Of a DNA stretch of 64,000 bases, positions 41,202 to 52,800 are shown one piece after another. Positions within the stretch are counted from its first letter, which is position 1. The number at the start of each line of letters is the position of its first letter. Below the pieces are notes generated by a model. The model was not told the origin of the DNA, ran no database searches, and was given only the letters and a program-made list of their open reading frames with translations. The DNA is from Clytia hemisphaerica (taxonomy: Eukaryota; Cnidaria; Hydrozoa; Leptothecata; Clytiidae), in NCBI GenBank assembly GCA_902728285.1, contig CACVBU010000682.1:587970-651969 (forward strand), read 5' to 3'. The position numbers and the translations under genes are program-made.

Positions 41202-41732
41202 TGTGACGGCCGCTGGCCTTTGTTTTGATATGTTTTAATTTTATATTACGTCATTAGTACTGGGATTGCGTCTCATTGTCTTCAGTGTATTCGATTTATT
41301 GCGTCTTTTCTTTTTGTGTGTCATCTTATAATATTATAATGTATATAATTAGGTCATTAGGGAATTGTAGAATTTTGAGGCGTATGAATTAAATTGTAAA
41401 CGAATTTTCTACTTTTATGTAACAGTAGTAATGTTGTGTATGTGATGTGAAGTCCAATTTTTGGTGTGCTTGTTTTGGTGTCGTGGAAACTTTTTAGTTA
41501 GTATCTATTTTGGTTTGTATTTAGTCAGTAAACTTTTATTTCTATCCTATCTATGTTCTAATGTGTTTGCTTGTATAGCCCTAGGTTAAGATAGCTTTAG
41601 GATAAAGTTTTTCGTTTGTACATATTCTAAGAGTTTGTATTTTTTGTGTTTTAGCGTTTGGAATAGCAATCCAATCAGTGAAAATTATCGCACACCTTTC
41701 GTATCCTCCCAACGTCCCCTGTGGCCGTTACA
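41202..41732 (+). repeat. 3' LTR
   Basis: 531 bp, near-identical to the 5' LTR and ending CCGTTACA before the GTGTT duplication. Confidence 0.9.
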
Positions 41733-42249
41733 GTGTTGTTTACACCTCATGAGACATTTTGAATTTCATGTACTTTTGTTTTAGAGGTAATGTTTGCCTT
41801 TTGGGAATTTAAATTGGTTTAAATGTATAATTTCATAGCAATGAAATCTGTTTGAAAACGAGGACAACAATAAATTTATGCATCTCGAGAAGAGTGTATT
41901 GGCCTAACAGAAAATGTATAACATGCCACAGTTTTGTGCGGGCTACATCAAGTAGAACTTTATATTTTGTAAGTGGCAAATATTAAAAATTCACTATGGT
42001 CAGAGCCCTTAAACTAATTTCTTTAATTTCCCTAGGCTAGGGGTTTTGAAAGTCCTGGTTTAAAATTTTCACGAGAAGAATCTTAAACCTTTCTCTAATA
42101 GAACAAAAAAGTTAAAGCATTAAGCTTTCAGACCAAGGTTTTTTATAAGGACAATGGTGAGAACTACCATTTTACTACCGGGCCACTTTATTGCGGCATC
42201 CAGTCTAGCAAAAAGCTTTAAGTGGACCCCGGGCTAATTTTGAATACGA

Positions 42250-43640
42250 TGCATTTGAACATGAACATATAAACGACTGGACATCTATCTTTTATTGTCT
42301 CTTTGATTTGAAGTGAACTTCGTTGCCGCCTGTATGTCAAAATTGGTATGAAAAATCCGACAATATTCCGTCATAATTTTATTTCTTTGAATTATTTAGC
42401 TAAAAGGATCGATATATCTTGAACATTACTCCTAATGCACAAAAAAATTATTTTCAAATTTTTTTACAAGTTTGTAATATATTTTATCAACATTTTCAAC
42501 TCTTAAATGCAGAATTTCAACTGCGTGTATATTTTTGAATCCCTTTTGTCACTCCGATAATATTTTTTTATGACTTGAAAAAATAGCTTCCCAAAGTTGA
42601 GAGCCTGTGTAATAACATGGAGGTAATAAGAAATAGATGGAGAATAAATGACTCGGTAATGGCCTAAGTTATCGTTAAATTCTTTTTGATTTACTATCAT
42701 TGGAAGCAAAAAAATCCGAAATGTAAATTTATAAGAACAGAAGTGAGAATGTTATCCTGATTGAAATAAACATTTTATGCAAAAGGTTCTTGTTCAAACG
42801 CGATACAAAAATAATTTTCTCGTAGTAAGGTTACAATAGTTCTATGATTTCATATCGATGTATTTTTGGGCAAACATATTGCTAATTTTGAGAGTTTCAG
42901 CACATTTTCCTTGAAAATTTCTTCATTAGAAATCTTTACGTCTAAAAGGGATGGGGCTTTCAAATTCTGATGGATGATTAATTTAAAGGTTACCTGATCG
43001 CAATATAGATTTTTTTTTAAATCTATCGGTGATTTTATGAGAGGGGGCCCTTAAAAATATAGGATTTTGTGCTTGTTCCGGCAAGCTTTTTCTCATTTTG
43101 ATCAACAAAGCTATTATCTCACAATAGAGCTGTTAAAAATCCAACACCTTTTTATTCAGTTTTTTATGAACTTAAATATTCCCATGAGTGCACACAAAAT
43201 TAATCACTTTTTCCCATTGCAACCAAGGAGCCGTTTGCTTCCGATGATTAGGTACAATGAAATAAAAGTCATTTATTCTCCATCTATTTCTTATTACCTC
43301 CATGGTAATAATAATATCGAAATTAGAATGTGACACTTTTAAGTCAAAGTTTAGAAATATTAGTCGGAGTTTTGACAAGCTGACGATGATTTTGCCTCTG
43401 TTATCTTTGTTATGATATAGATAAAAGACTTGAGAAGAGTAGAACAACAGAGACTTTTGTCGAAGTTTTGACGTTGTTAGCAAGGTATTCCCAAGTGGTA
43501 TATCATCAAAATCTATTGTTTCATTTTATACTTTTAACGAGGCAGCAACGAAGCTAGCTGTGTTATCTTCAAAAAGACAAAAGAGATGGATGTCCAGTCG
43601 TTTATATGTTCATGATTTGAATAAATTATATGTTTATGGG
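42250..43640. repeat. Long foldback element
   Basis: Outer arms share ATGTCCAGTCGTTTATATGT in opposite orientation (42265-42295 and 43588-43612) with GGCAACGAAG/GCAGCAACGAAG just inside. An inner pair mirrors CTCCATCTATTTCTTATTAC and TACCTCCATG (42610-42650 and 43275-43310). The arms are diverged, so this is an old element. The 106-codon ORF at its right edge has no known domain. Confidence 0.65.
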
Positions 43641-44666
43641 AAAGTTCGTGAAGCTTTGAAACAACTGAAAAAGGGTAATTTAACGTTGAACGGCGCTTGT
43701 AAATCTAGCACTCTCGATGCATTTACACTGATTACACTTATTACTGATGAACCTAGGATGCCACTTTCAAAAAAACTCGATCAAAGATTTTTGTTGGATG
43801 GGATCAGGAAACTGTTTCCAGGATTTATCATTATTCCTCAAAATCCTTCTCCACCAATAAGATTCGCGTCATGGTGTTAGGTAGACTCCATTGTGGGATT
43901 GTTTCGGGAGTATTGCAATAAATTCCCACGAGGAATTCCTAAGAGATTTCTATTTTAAAACTTCCAAAACCATCCCACAATGCATCGCTTTTTTAGAAAA
44001 ATCAAAAACTCTGATAAGATCTATTAGAGATCCGTGTCATGGTGTTGGGTAGACTCCAGTGAGGTAAATCAATTTCCAGTAAGCAGGCATTGCATTGGAA
44101 TGTCAGGAACAATTGTTTTCTATTCTTCACTAAATGACTAAGGTAAATAAGATTAAAAGAAGTTTAAAAAAAGTGTATTTACAAAAAATATTAAAGTTTA
44201 AAATCATCGCTACCCCCGTCTTTGAGATTTCTGTCGGCAAGGGTGACGTCACTCGCCTCATTCTTCAACATCAGGGGAGCCACGCTTTCGACGCTTGGCC
44301 GCCTAAAAATGAAGGATTGGTTCAAGGTTCAAGTAGTTCATGAAGAGATTTTTCATCTAACGAGTAGAATTGTACTTAGACGTTGTTTTCCAAGGCCATT
44401 TATTTCTGACGATAAAATCCTGGATAGAACATACAAACGCAAGATTAAAAAGATACTGTTTCTTATTACAGGATCAGCTAGAGAGTGCAGATTAGTCAGG
44501 GCATTCAAAGAATGTTGCATACAGCGTGTCTGGAAAAAACGGAACAGAATTCAAACATATTTTACACGGAATTTTACGACCTAAATTCTAAATTTCATTA
44601 ACCCAATTTGTAACCTTTAGAATCGAATACAAACTTAATGAACAAAGAAATTCCATCTCATTTGAA
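43641..44666. other. Downstream flank of STAG
   Basis: Small ORFs without family resemblance (for example 44222-44584, basic). On the minus strand an AATAAA hexamer (plus positions 44399-44404) lies about 263 bp past the STAG stop and could be its polyadenylation signal. Confidence 0.35.
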
Positions 44667-46827
44667 TCACTTATGGATTTTGAGGATCTGTTCCGCTTTT
44701 TTCCCTAAGTAATGCATGAAGGAACTCACCCTTGCCTCTCTTGATTGAGAGCTTGAAGCAACACTGCTGACGTCACTGTCTTGACTACTATCGTCCAGCG
44801 TCCTGTCCAAAGAGAAGGAGAAAGTGTTATGAGCAAAAGTAAAAATCACACGAAAACTTTCGACCCACACTCCCCCCCTACCGATTTCACCAAACCCAGA
44901 TAAGTAGACCCAAATACCTGATCTAGTTAAAAAAGAGGTCAATAAGCAACATTCTAAAAGTCGGGAATAGGCATCCACGGGCAGTCAAAAAAAGGTCACT
45001 TTTTATAGGGTTTTTAAACATTTTTCCAAACATTTTTCAAAAATCCTCACATGCTCTACTATCACCGCCATACATAATAGCGAGTTTATGTATATGCACT
45101 TTTGAGGACGGTAAAGTGACTGAAGCGATTTGGAAAAACCCGCACTTCTGACCCGAGGACGGTAAAAGTGCTGATTTACCGTCGTCCTCGGCTGGTTAGG
45201 ATCTAGCCAAATTAGAACCTTGCCGTCTCTGACATAAACTCGGTACTAATTTATCAGCAGGAAACCAAAATAGGATTGGGAATATCGAGGGGTGTAAACA
45301 AAGCTTACTTTCGTTTACTGAGATTGTTTTCATTGATGCTGTAATCTTTATTCGGTTTTCGTGACGATTTGCTTTCCAACCATGATTTCTGAGATGAAGC
45401 GCTGAAAAGAAAAGGAAAGTTATAAATCCATTAAGAAAGAAGATGCTCTTACGAAAACTAACGATAACACTCGACTAAAGACATAATTGAAGAACAGGCT
45501 CGGTTATGTTTAGCTATATTTTTGAAATCAAGCTCAAATTAGGCTGACGATATGCTTATTTAGGAGATTGATTTTTTCTATAAGGTTAAAATTTGGCGTT
45601 TAAACAATTGTTTTTTTAGCGCCAAGCACACAACCCACGACCTATGACCCATGACCGATATGTTTATTATTTTCACAGATTCCAGGTCTCAGTATGTCAT
45701 GATGATGTAAAGCTTCATATTTTCTTTAGGCTTGTTTTACATCTAAAGGACCAAGCTGTGGAAAGAATTAAACGCACTCGTCATCAGGAATACTGGAATT
45801 CATTTCGCTCTCCTCTTCTTCTTGTTGTTCTTCTTCGCTTTGGTTTTGCGCCTCCTCTACATCGTCCTCTTCAGCTGCAGTCTAAAGAAACGGAGCATGA
45901 AAGTTGTTCGTTTAACAACACTTTTGTCATCGAAGGGATTAGGAGAATAGAATGTACAATAAATCTTGTTTTGAAAAAAAAGAACACCCATTGCTCTTAA
46001 GAGGAAACAAGGTTGAATTTTGAAATGAAAGCTTGGTCATTTTGCCTAATTCTGCCATATCCGCCGAACTGTGATTGGCCAAGGAATATTTCATTGAGGA
46101 AGAATTTTGGTCACCCACTTGAACATCTAAACAAAAAGCACACCTCGTCATTGGTAGTTTCACCGCTTAATTTGATTGGATCGTTTGCGACGGAGCCTTT
46201 TTTCGTCGATCGTCGGAAATCGATGTCAGCTGACGATTGGATGGTCTCGTCGGCAGATTTGTTGAGTTTGGGGATTCCTTTGGCGACTTTCGAGAGCGGC
46301 GCTTGTTCATCGGAGTCGCTTTCTTCTGTCAGCGTTTTCTTACTCAACCAACTGTCGCTTGTGACTGGAAAGTAAGAAGATGGTGTTTATGGGTTGTTTT
46401 TTTTGGGTGTTGAGAGTAACAGCGAAATTTCGCGGTACTGTAGGTCTTCGCATTTTCAGAAATTTTAAAGTTCACATTAAAGATTGCCATAAAGTATACT
46501 CTCAAGACAGAATAACGGAGCTGACTTGCTTGGCACCTGTTGCTAATGTATCATCCTGTAGTTGAGTTTGGCTGAGTAGGATTTGATGTAACATTCCAGG
46601 ACTGATACACGATGGAATCTCGCCACTAAGAGTTGTATAAAACTGCTGCATGACGAAATATATTTGCATACCTTTACTCATGGACAATTTCTTCTTTGCC
46701 GCTTGTTGTTTACTCTGGTTTTTGTCAGCTGAAGAAGGAGCAAGTTTTTTCTTGGCTTGATCTTCAAAAGAGATGGATTTCTTGTTGCCGCCTTTTTTCT
46801 TCTTCTTTTCTTCAAGGGCCATGGCAG
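44667..46827 (-). CDS. STAG: STAG C-terminal tail: basic then acidic, low complexity
   Basis: The last five exons encode a Lys-rich stretch ([24 protein letters not shown]), then acidic Ser/Glu-rich sequence ([32 protein letters not shown]) and a Ser-rich end. The tail is diverged from vertebrates, where it is also disordered and phosphorylated. In the last exon a consensus donor GTGAGT (plus 44729-44724) follows GAGGCAAGG in frame. If used, the reading to the stop at 44667 would be replaced by further exons I could not find. Confidence 0.75.
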
Positions 46828-49800
46828 CTGTTGATAAGGTAATGGGTATTGGGTAATTAAAAAAGCAAATTAAAAAGGATGAAGTGATGAGTATGAACAC
46901 TATTGAAGATTCGAAATCACATTTAAATTTAGTAAATAATTCCATAAACTCGAACATGCACGGGGAACGAACACAAATTTGTTCGAGTTAAGGAAATTTC
47001 GAGATATGGAGCAAGGCTAATAAGGCATTGTTAACTAAAAGGACCATAAAACTTTTTCTGTCATTTTCGAGTTATAGAGGTTCGAGTTAAGACTCCACTG
47101 TACTGAAATGTTTCCAATAGATAAACAATTAGCGATCAACCAATAAGGAAAAAGTGTGCAAAGAACATGCCTACTTCTTAAAGATTAGAACAAATAAATG
47201 TCAAAGCTGCAGAGGGAAAAGGGGCATGGTTCAATGATTTCATCAAATCCTATCTCACCTTGTAATTCGTCTTCAGCTTCGCCACTCTGTGTGGTCTCAC
47301 TCTCTATACCTGTCGTCCCTGCTTCCAAGCTTGATTTATAAGAACGGTAAGATGACCAGGCATGCCCTTTTGTCTCCGCAAAGCCTCTGGAAACTTCATT
47401 GAAATGTCTGATTCTACGGAGAGAAAGAAGTCGACTTTGGAGTTTCTTGAAGTTTATTGTTTGTTCGTCTGTTACGTCATGACTATCACGGACAAAGTGA
47501 CGCAATAACGGAAAACATGCTACAAAACAAGCTCGGTCGTTACTTGACCTCGGGCAATATTTCTCAGTACAGCCCTCACTAACCGGACAATAGTTAATTC
47601 CATATCAAAGTTTGCTAACTCTGAGCTCCAACATTAAAACTTATCAAGGGAAAAAAGCCACAAAAGGCTCAACGAAAAAAGACATGGGAAGCTAGAGATG
47701 ATGGTGGGATGAGATAATGGAATGGAATGGATTTAGAAGACACAAATCTACATGCAAAACCAAAGGGAAACAATTTAAGAAATAGCAATTGTGTGAAAGA
47801 CAAAGAAGACAAAGCCTTACATGACTTTTTTGTCAGTTTTGATGATTTTGAAGACAAACTCGTGGAGGACTTCTAAGAAGAGTAGGTTCGGAGGGACGTC
47901 AGGAACTTGCTGGTCATCATTCATCGTTTCTGCTGGATAACTGAGTGCGTAGTTGATCCCTTCCCTAGATGAAGACGAAAGATTGCTTAGTTTGTCTTAC
48001 AAAACCCCGAGCCTGAGAAGAGTAAACTGGAAAACAGATATTTTTTTATCCAAAATTGCTAATAGCTTCGTTAAAGCGATGTATTTCAACCTTGAATTTC
48101 CCACAAAAGTCTTGTTGCACAGACAGCAAAGAAACAACTAGTCTACACAATAGACAGCTCCAGGCTTTTGGGCCTTACTCTTGGTCTATAGGCACTGCTA
48201 TAGGCGGCCACTAGTGACCACCACCGGGAATTCGTTTATTAATAGGATTAAACATAATAGAAATTTTTAACAAAAGAATTTTATCAATAGAGATTTCAAA
48301 TAAAAGAATGTTTAAAACACAGCTGATTGGCTCAGCTTTTGAAACTCTCTATTGTTTCATCAAAACCTCAGTGCGCATGCTATTCAAAACAAGAGTAGTG
48401 CACATATCCCGAAGAGTTTTACGCTGGAAACGAAGGAAGATATGACGTAGCCTAGGAAGCAACAAACACTCCCCTCTTTTTCATTTGTTTACAACGCGTA
48501 GAAACTAACAAAATCAATCCAAACGAGGAATCAATGTGGAGTAAGTTTCCGTGAAATGAGAGAAATGTTTTGATGTTGATACCTGTGGATGACGATGGTG
48601 CTCTTCCGTGTTCCATCTTGGTTACTATTGACACCCAGCAACAAAGCAAACCTCCTGGCAAGGTCCTGAAATATTGCAAGAATGAAATTGAAAACTATTA
48701 TTTGGCCTCGTGTAGGTTTAATTCAATTTAATCTAGAATAAACTGTCGCTAATCTGAACTCGAACGGGGAATCTGATTTGTTCGAATTAAAGAGATTATT
48801 ATGGAAATTATGGAAAAATTATGGAAAGTTTTTTAAGAGGGTTTCTCCTTGACGGGGACTGGAAACAAGTTAGAATTATAGAAAGATTTGAATAGTAGAA
48901 TTTCGAATAATACTGCAATACTGAATATTCAAAGACGTATGAGTCCTCAATGACATTATGGGTTTGATTCGAATCTATTTAAAAAAACAACTGAACAAAA
49001 CCTGAGTTGAGTAAATGTCGGGAAAGTCAATTTAAGGCCAGGAAAGCGACATTCAACGAACAACGAGCAGTGAAAAACAACAAACCTTAATTTTAACGAA
49101 ATCACTTGATCGTGCTTCTATTTCTCCTTCATTCTCTTCCCGAAGACTCTCGAACGCCTGAAAAGAAAAATAATTCTTCACATACAAAACCTGTTTAAAA
49201 CGTCAAAATGTAAATATTTGGAGAAAACAACTTTAAAACACAGGGGGATATTTCTGACGATTTTTTTCCACCGTCGTACAATTTAATTCTAGTTCGGGAA
49301 AGTCATTTTTTTGAACGGAACAGAAAACGAAATCAAAGCCAGTAAAAGAAAATAAAAGTTTCCAGCTCAAGCTGATAATACAGGAAGGTCTCTTTAAGGC
49401 GAAAAATGTACACAGAATAGCCTTTTAGGGTGCTTCAACCATAAATTTTCTATGTCAACCAATTGAACTCAATTTCTTGAGAAGATTGGGTTGAAATGAA
49501 ATTGCTTGCAAAATGAGCATTTGGAAAGCATCGCAGACCAAATTCCATCAACATTCCCCACAACAGGTGTGTTTAAAGGTACAGTATGCATGTTATTCGA
49601 AAATTTAAAGAAAGTTCTCTGACACAAGTTGCTATTTCTTCGGATTTTTTTCTAGAATATTTTACAATGATAGCAAGATGGTCTTACCTGTTGGAGAGCG
49701 AAGAGGAGAACTTTGGAGAACTTGACGATATCGTTTTCTCTGCAAATGCTCATCAATTGTTTGATGATGTCAGAATAATCGGCAAACGCCTGTCCGAGAT

Positions 49801-52800
49801 ATAGATGAGTTAAAGTGTTAATGATTTAAGGCTTAGCAAAAACAAAATACTTCAGATGCTAGAACAGATAGGCTATGAACGGAAAATGAAGGTACTAGTT
49901 GCGAGTATTTTGAGAGTTTTAGCGTAAACACGCAAGGAAAATTACAAATTATATTTTTTTGACATGACCCTTCGACTCCGAGCAGAGAGTGCAAGCCTTC
50001 TTTAGCCTTCTTAAGTAAGCAATAAGGGAGAGAGTTGATTTTTTAAAACGTAAGTTCATACAGATTACATACCCTGAGAAATTGAGCGTAGATGGGTGCA
50101 GCCAATCGAATGTCGAAGATTTCGTACGCGATTAGTTTACAAAAGCCGGCCAACAATTCCCGCTTTTCGCTCAACTGGCGTGATTTCACTTCATCTTCTT
50201 CTGAAGGATTCAAGGGGAAAGAAAATACAAATTAAGAAGACGAAAAAATATTTTTACATTTTTTCCATTTTTCTTTTTTTATTCTTTTTTTTTTCTTATT
50301 ACTTTTAAAATTTTTTGTGTTTCCGTTTCATATCAGACACATATTTCATATCAGGACAGTGTCTTGCTATTGTTATATTATGCTGATATAAGCAAAAAAA
50401 AGTTTTTCTTTTCCTCTTTCTGACCAATCTTTTGCTCCACATCCATGCTAATCCAATGTTAAAAAGCTCTCGAATTAAAATTGACGAGTAAGCAAATGAT
50501 ATCACTTTTATTTAAAAACAAAACCTTTCAAACTTCAACCGCTAAATACAGTTAAAATAAACATGCTTTGTGATACTTTAGGAAAAAGAGTCAATTGGTA
50601 TTTTACACGATTAGTTCCTGGTGCCATATACACAATAAAAGACAGATACCGAAATGAAGAAAGCAATACAGAACTGTTGATGAAGAAAAAAAACACGCCT
50701 TTTTTTTAAAGGAAAATGTTTGGCAACTGAACCCACAAACTAGCGAAAAAATCTCAAGAAAAAATATTCGACAGAATCAATGGTAAAGATCATTGACGGA
50801 AATAGTTCAAAACAAATACAAACAGACAGACCTTCATCTTCAGTCTCCGATTGTTCGTCTTCGTCCGAAATCTCACTGAACACGTGACTAATGACGTAAT
50901 CACGCATGCGCACTTGAACTTCTGGAGGAGGTTGACTAACAATCTGTCCGAACTTTTGTTCTGTAATAAAATAAATGAAAAAATGAAACTAATGTTGACC
51001 GGGTTCTCCTCCACGTTTATCGTTTGTATTTTTCAGATCAATTCTCATCCGCTGAAAAAAAAATTAACAAGAAAGCCTAAGCGGCGTTAAGGCCCAGCAG
51101 TGTTGGTACTGTCAACATAATTTCCATTGCAGAGTCGCCATACAACTTAATTTACAGGAACGAATTTTTTCGATATATAGGGAAACTCGAATCGGGCGAG
51201 CAATTAATAATGAATTAATTAGGTGCTTAAGTTCTTTTGTGAAAAATATTTCTTACAGTTTAAAAGGAGAGATTTGACCACATTACTCGGAGGTATTAAT
51301 TATATGTGTTTTTTTCTTACGAATGCGCACAATAGTAAGTCAGATGACTCGATTTTTAGTCTGGATTCGTCAATTGATAATTGCGCGCACAGGCCCCGAC
51401 AAAGTCAAATCTTTTCAACCAGTTGCGTTTTAAAGGCCCATTCCGCTGCACGCTGGGTCAATGACGATCATCAGACGTATTTAAAAGCAAGAGAAGGTTC
51501 ACCTTTGTTCAGAAGTTGTCTCGGGAAGAACATAAAGAAATCGCAGAATAACTTGAACACCTAGAAGGAGAAAAAGACATACCGTAAAACCGCAACACTG
51601 TTCGGAAGCGGGAAAGTAACCAACTAGTTTTATACTGAACTTACCCATAACAATCAAACGCTTTTTCTGAGCACTGATTGGTTCATTTATTCATCATTAT
51701 TTGAGTTTCAACCAGTCAGATCTATTTGATTGATGAGCGGAATTTTGGATTGTTATAGGTAAGTACCGTACACGGCAAAACCTTTTTCAAAGTAGAAAAT
51801 TCAATAAAATCTGACAATATCGGACGCTGAACCCCGTTTTAAGCACGTCGACAGGAAAATTTTCTTCTTTGAGAGAAAAGTAAGAAACCGACTCCACTTT
51901 GATACTTTTGTCTATTTAAACACCGAGGACCACGAGGGCGGTAGGGGGCGGCAGGGGAACAGTGGGGATTACCTCTGTTTTGATCTCAGTGCTTCCGTAC
52001 TGCAAAAGTTCATCCAGTTGGCGAACGTAAATCTTCTGGTGTTTTCGAAGTTGTTTCAACTCAACCTGGAAGAAAAATTTAGAAAATAATTCTTCAGTAA
52101 AAGGTAGTGAAAAAAGTTGTGGGCGAGCTGGTCGCAATGTTCTGCAAGTGTTAAGTGAAGGTAGGACTCGTTTTGTAAAATCTAGCTGGGTTCTAGCTTG
52201 TACACTCATAGTTTCTACCCCCCCCCTACATTTAGAGGGGGGTCTTGGGTTTTGATGGACCAAAAGCAAGAGGGGTGTTAAAAGTTTGACTTTCCTAAGG
52301 GGGGGTTGCCAGTTGGGGGGGGGGGTGTTCTTACCTAAGGGGGGTCTTCTTAGATAAGGGGGATCTTCCTTGAATTTTGACTCTTGTACAATCGTTTCAT
52401 TTATACTGATTTTCTAAGGGGGGGGGGGTGTGAAATTTTAAATTAATTTCCTAAGGGGGATTAGCACTTAAGGGGGGTCCTCTTACCTAAGGGGGTCTTG
52501 ACCCCTCTAGAAACTAAGACTATACGGTCGCTTTACTAGTGACTAGTGGCAGCACTATAATTATGCAATAAGAAACTCATCATTTCGATAATTAATACAC
52601 CCCCTTCTCAGAGACCCATTGGGACCCCTTCCCCTCTGGGAAAATTGTCCAAAATATCATCCCCGGTGGTAAATTATCCCCCAATTTTTGTCCCCATTGA
52701 AAATAATCAAATAAAGCAATTCTCACTGCCAAATGTTATGCTATATTTTTCCTATCCCCCTTGTATTTCTTACTTCAACAAAAGAATTGAAATCCCCAGT

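Larger units (their letters stand above)
37539..41732 (+). mobile_element. BEL/Pao-type LTR retrotransposon, pol-deleted
   Basis: Bounded by two near-identical LTRs (37539-38070 and 41202-41732) that start TGTGACGG and end CCGTTACA. GTGTT is duplicated at 37534-37538 and 41733-41737, a 5-bp target duplication as expected for BEL/Pao. The interior has a gag and the start of an aspartic protease but no reverse transcriptase, RNase H or integrase: a GC-rich tandem array takes their place. No obvious primer-binding site beginning TGG follows the 5' LTR. It must be mobilised by a complete relative. The LTR similarity points to recent insertion. Confidence 0.9.
37437..41902. repeat. Inverted repeat whose loop holds the LTR element
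   Basis: The left arm (37438-37512, with CTCTTCTCGAGATGCATAAA and TTATTGTTGTCCTCG) and the right arm (about 41828-41902) are inverted copies over about 75 bp. Without the 4.2-kb LTR insertion the loop would be about 115 bp, so this was a small foldback element hit by the retrotransposon. Confidence 0.8.

Noticed and set aside
42250-43640. ORFs at 43067-43333, 43172-43483 and 43560-43880 as genes
   Set aside because: They lie within the arms of a diverged foldback element and show no protein family resemblance.
46111-46957. Separate small minus-strand genes
   Set aside because: They are exons of STAG: splice sites and phase join them to the neighbouring exons.
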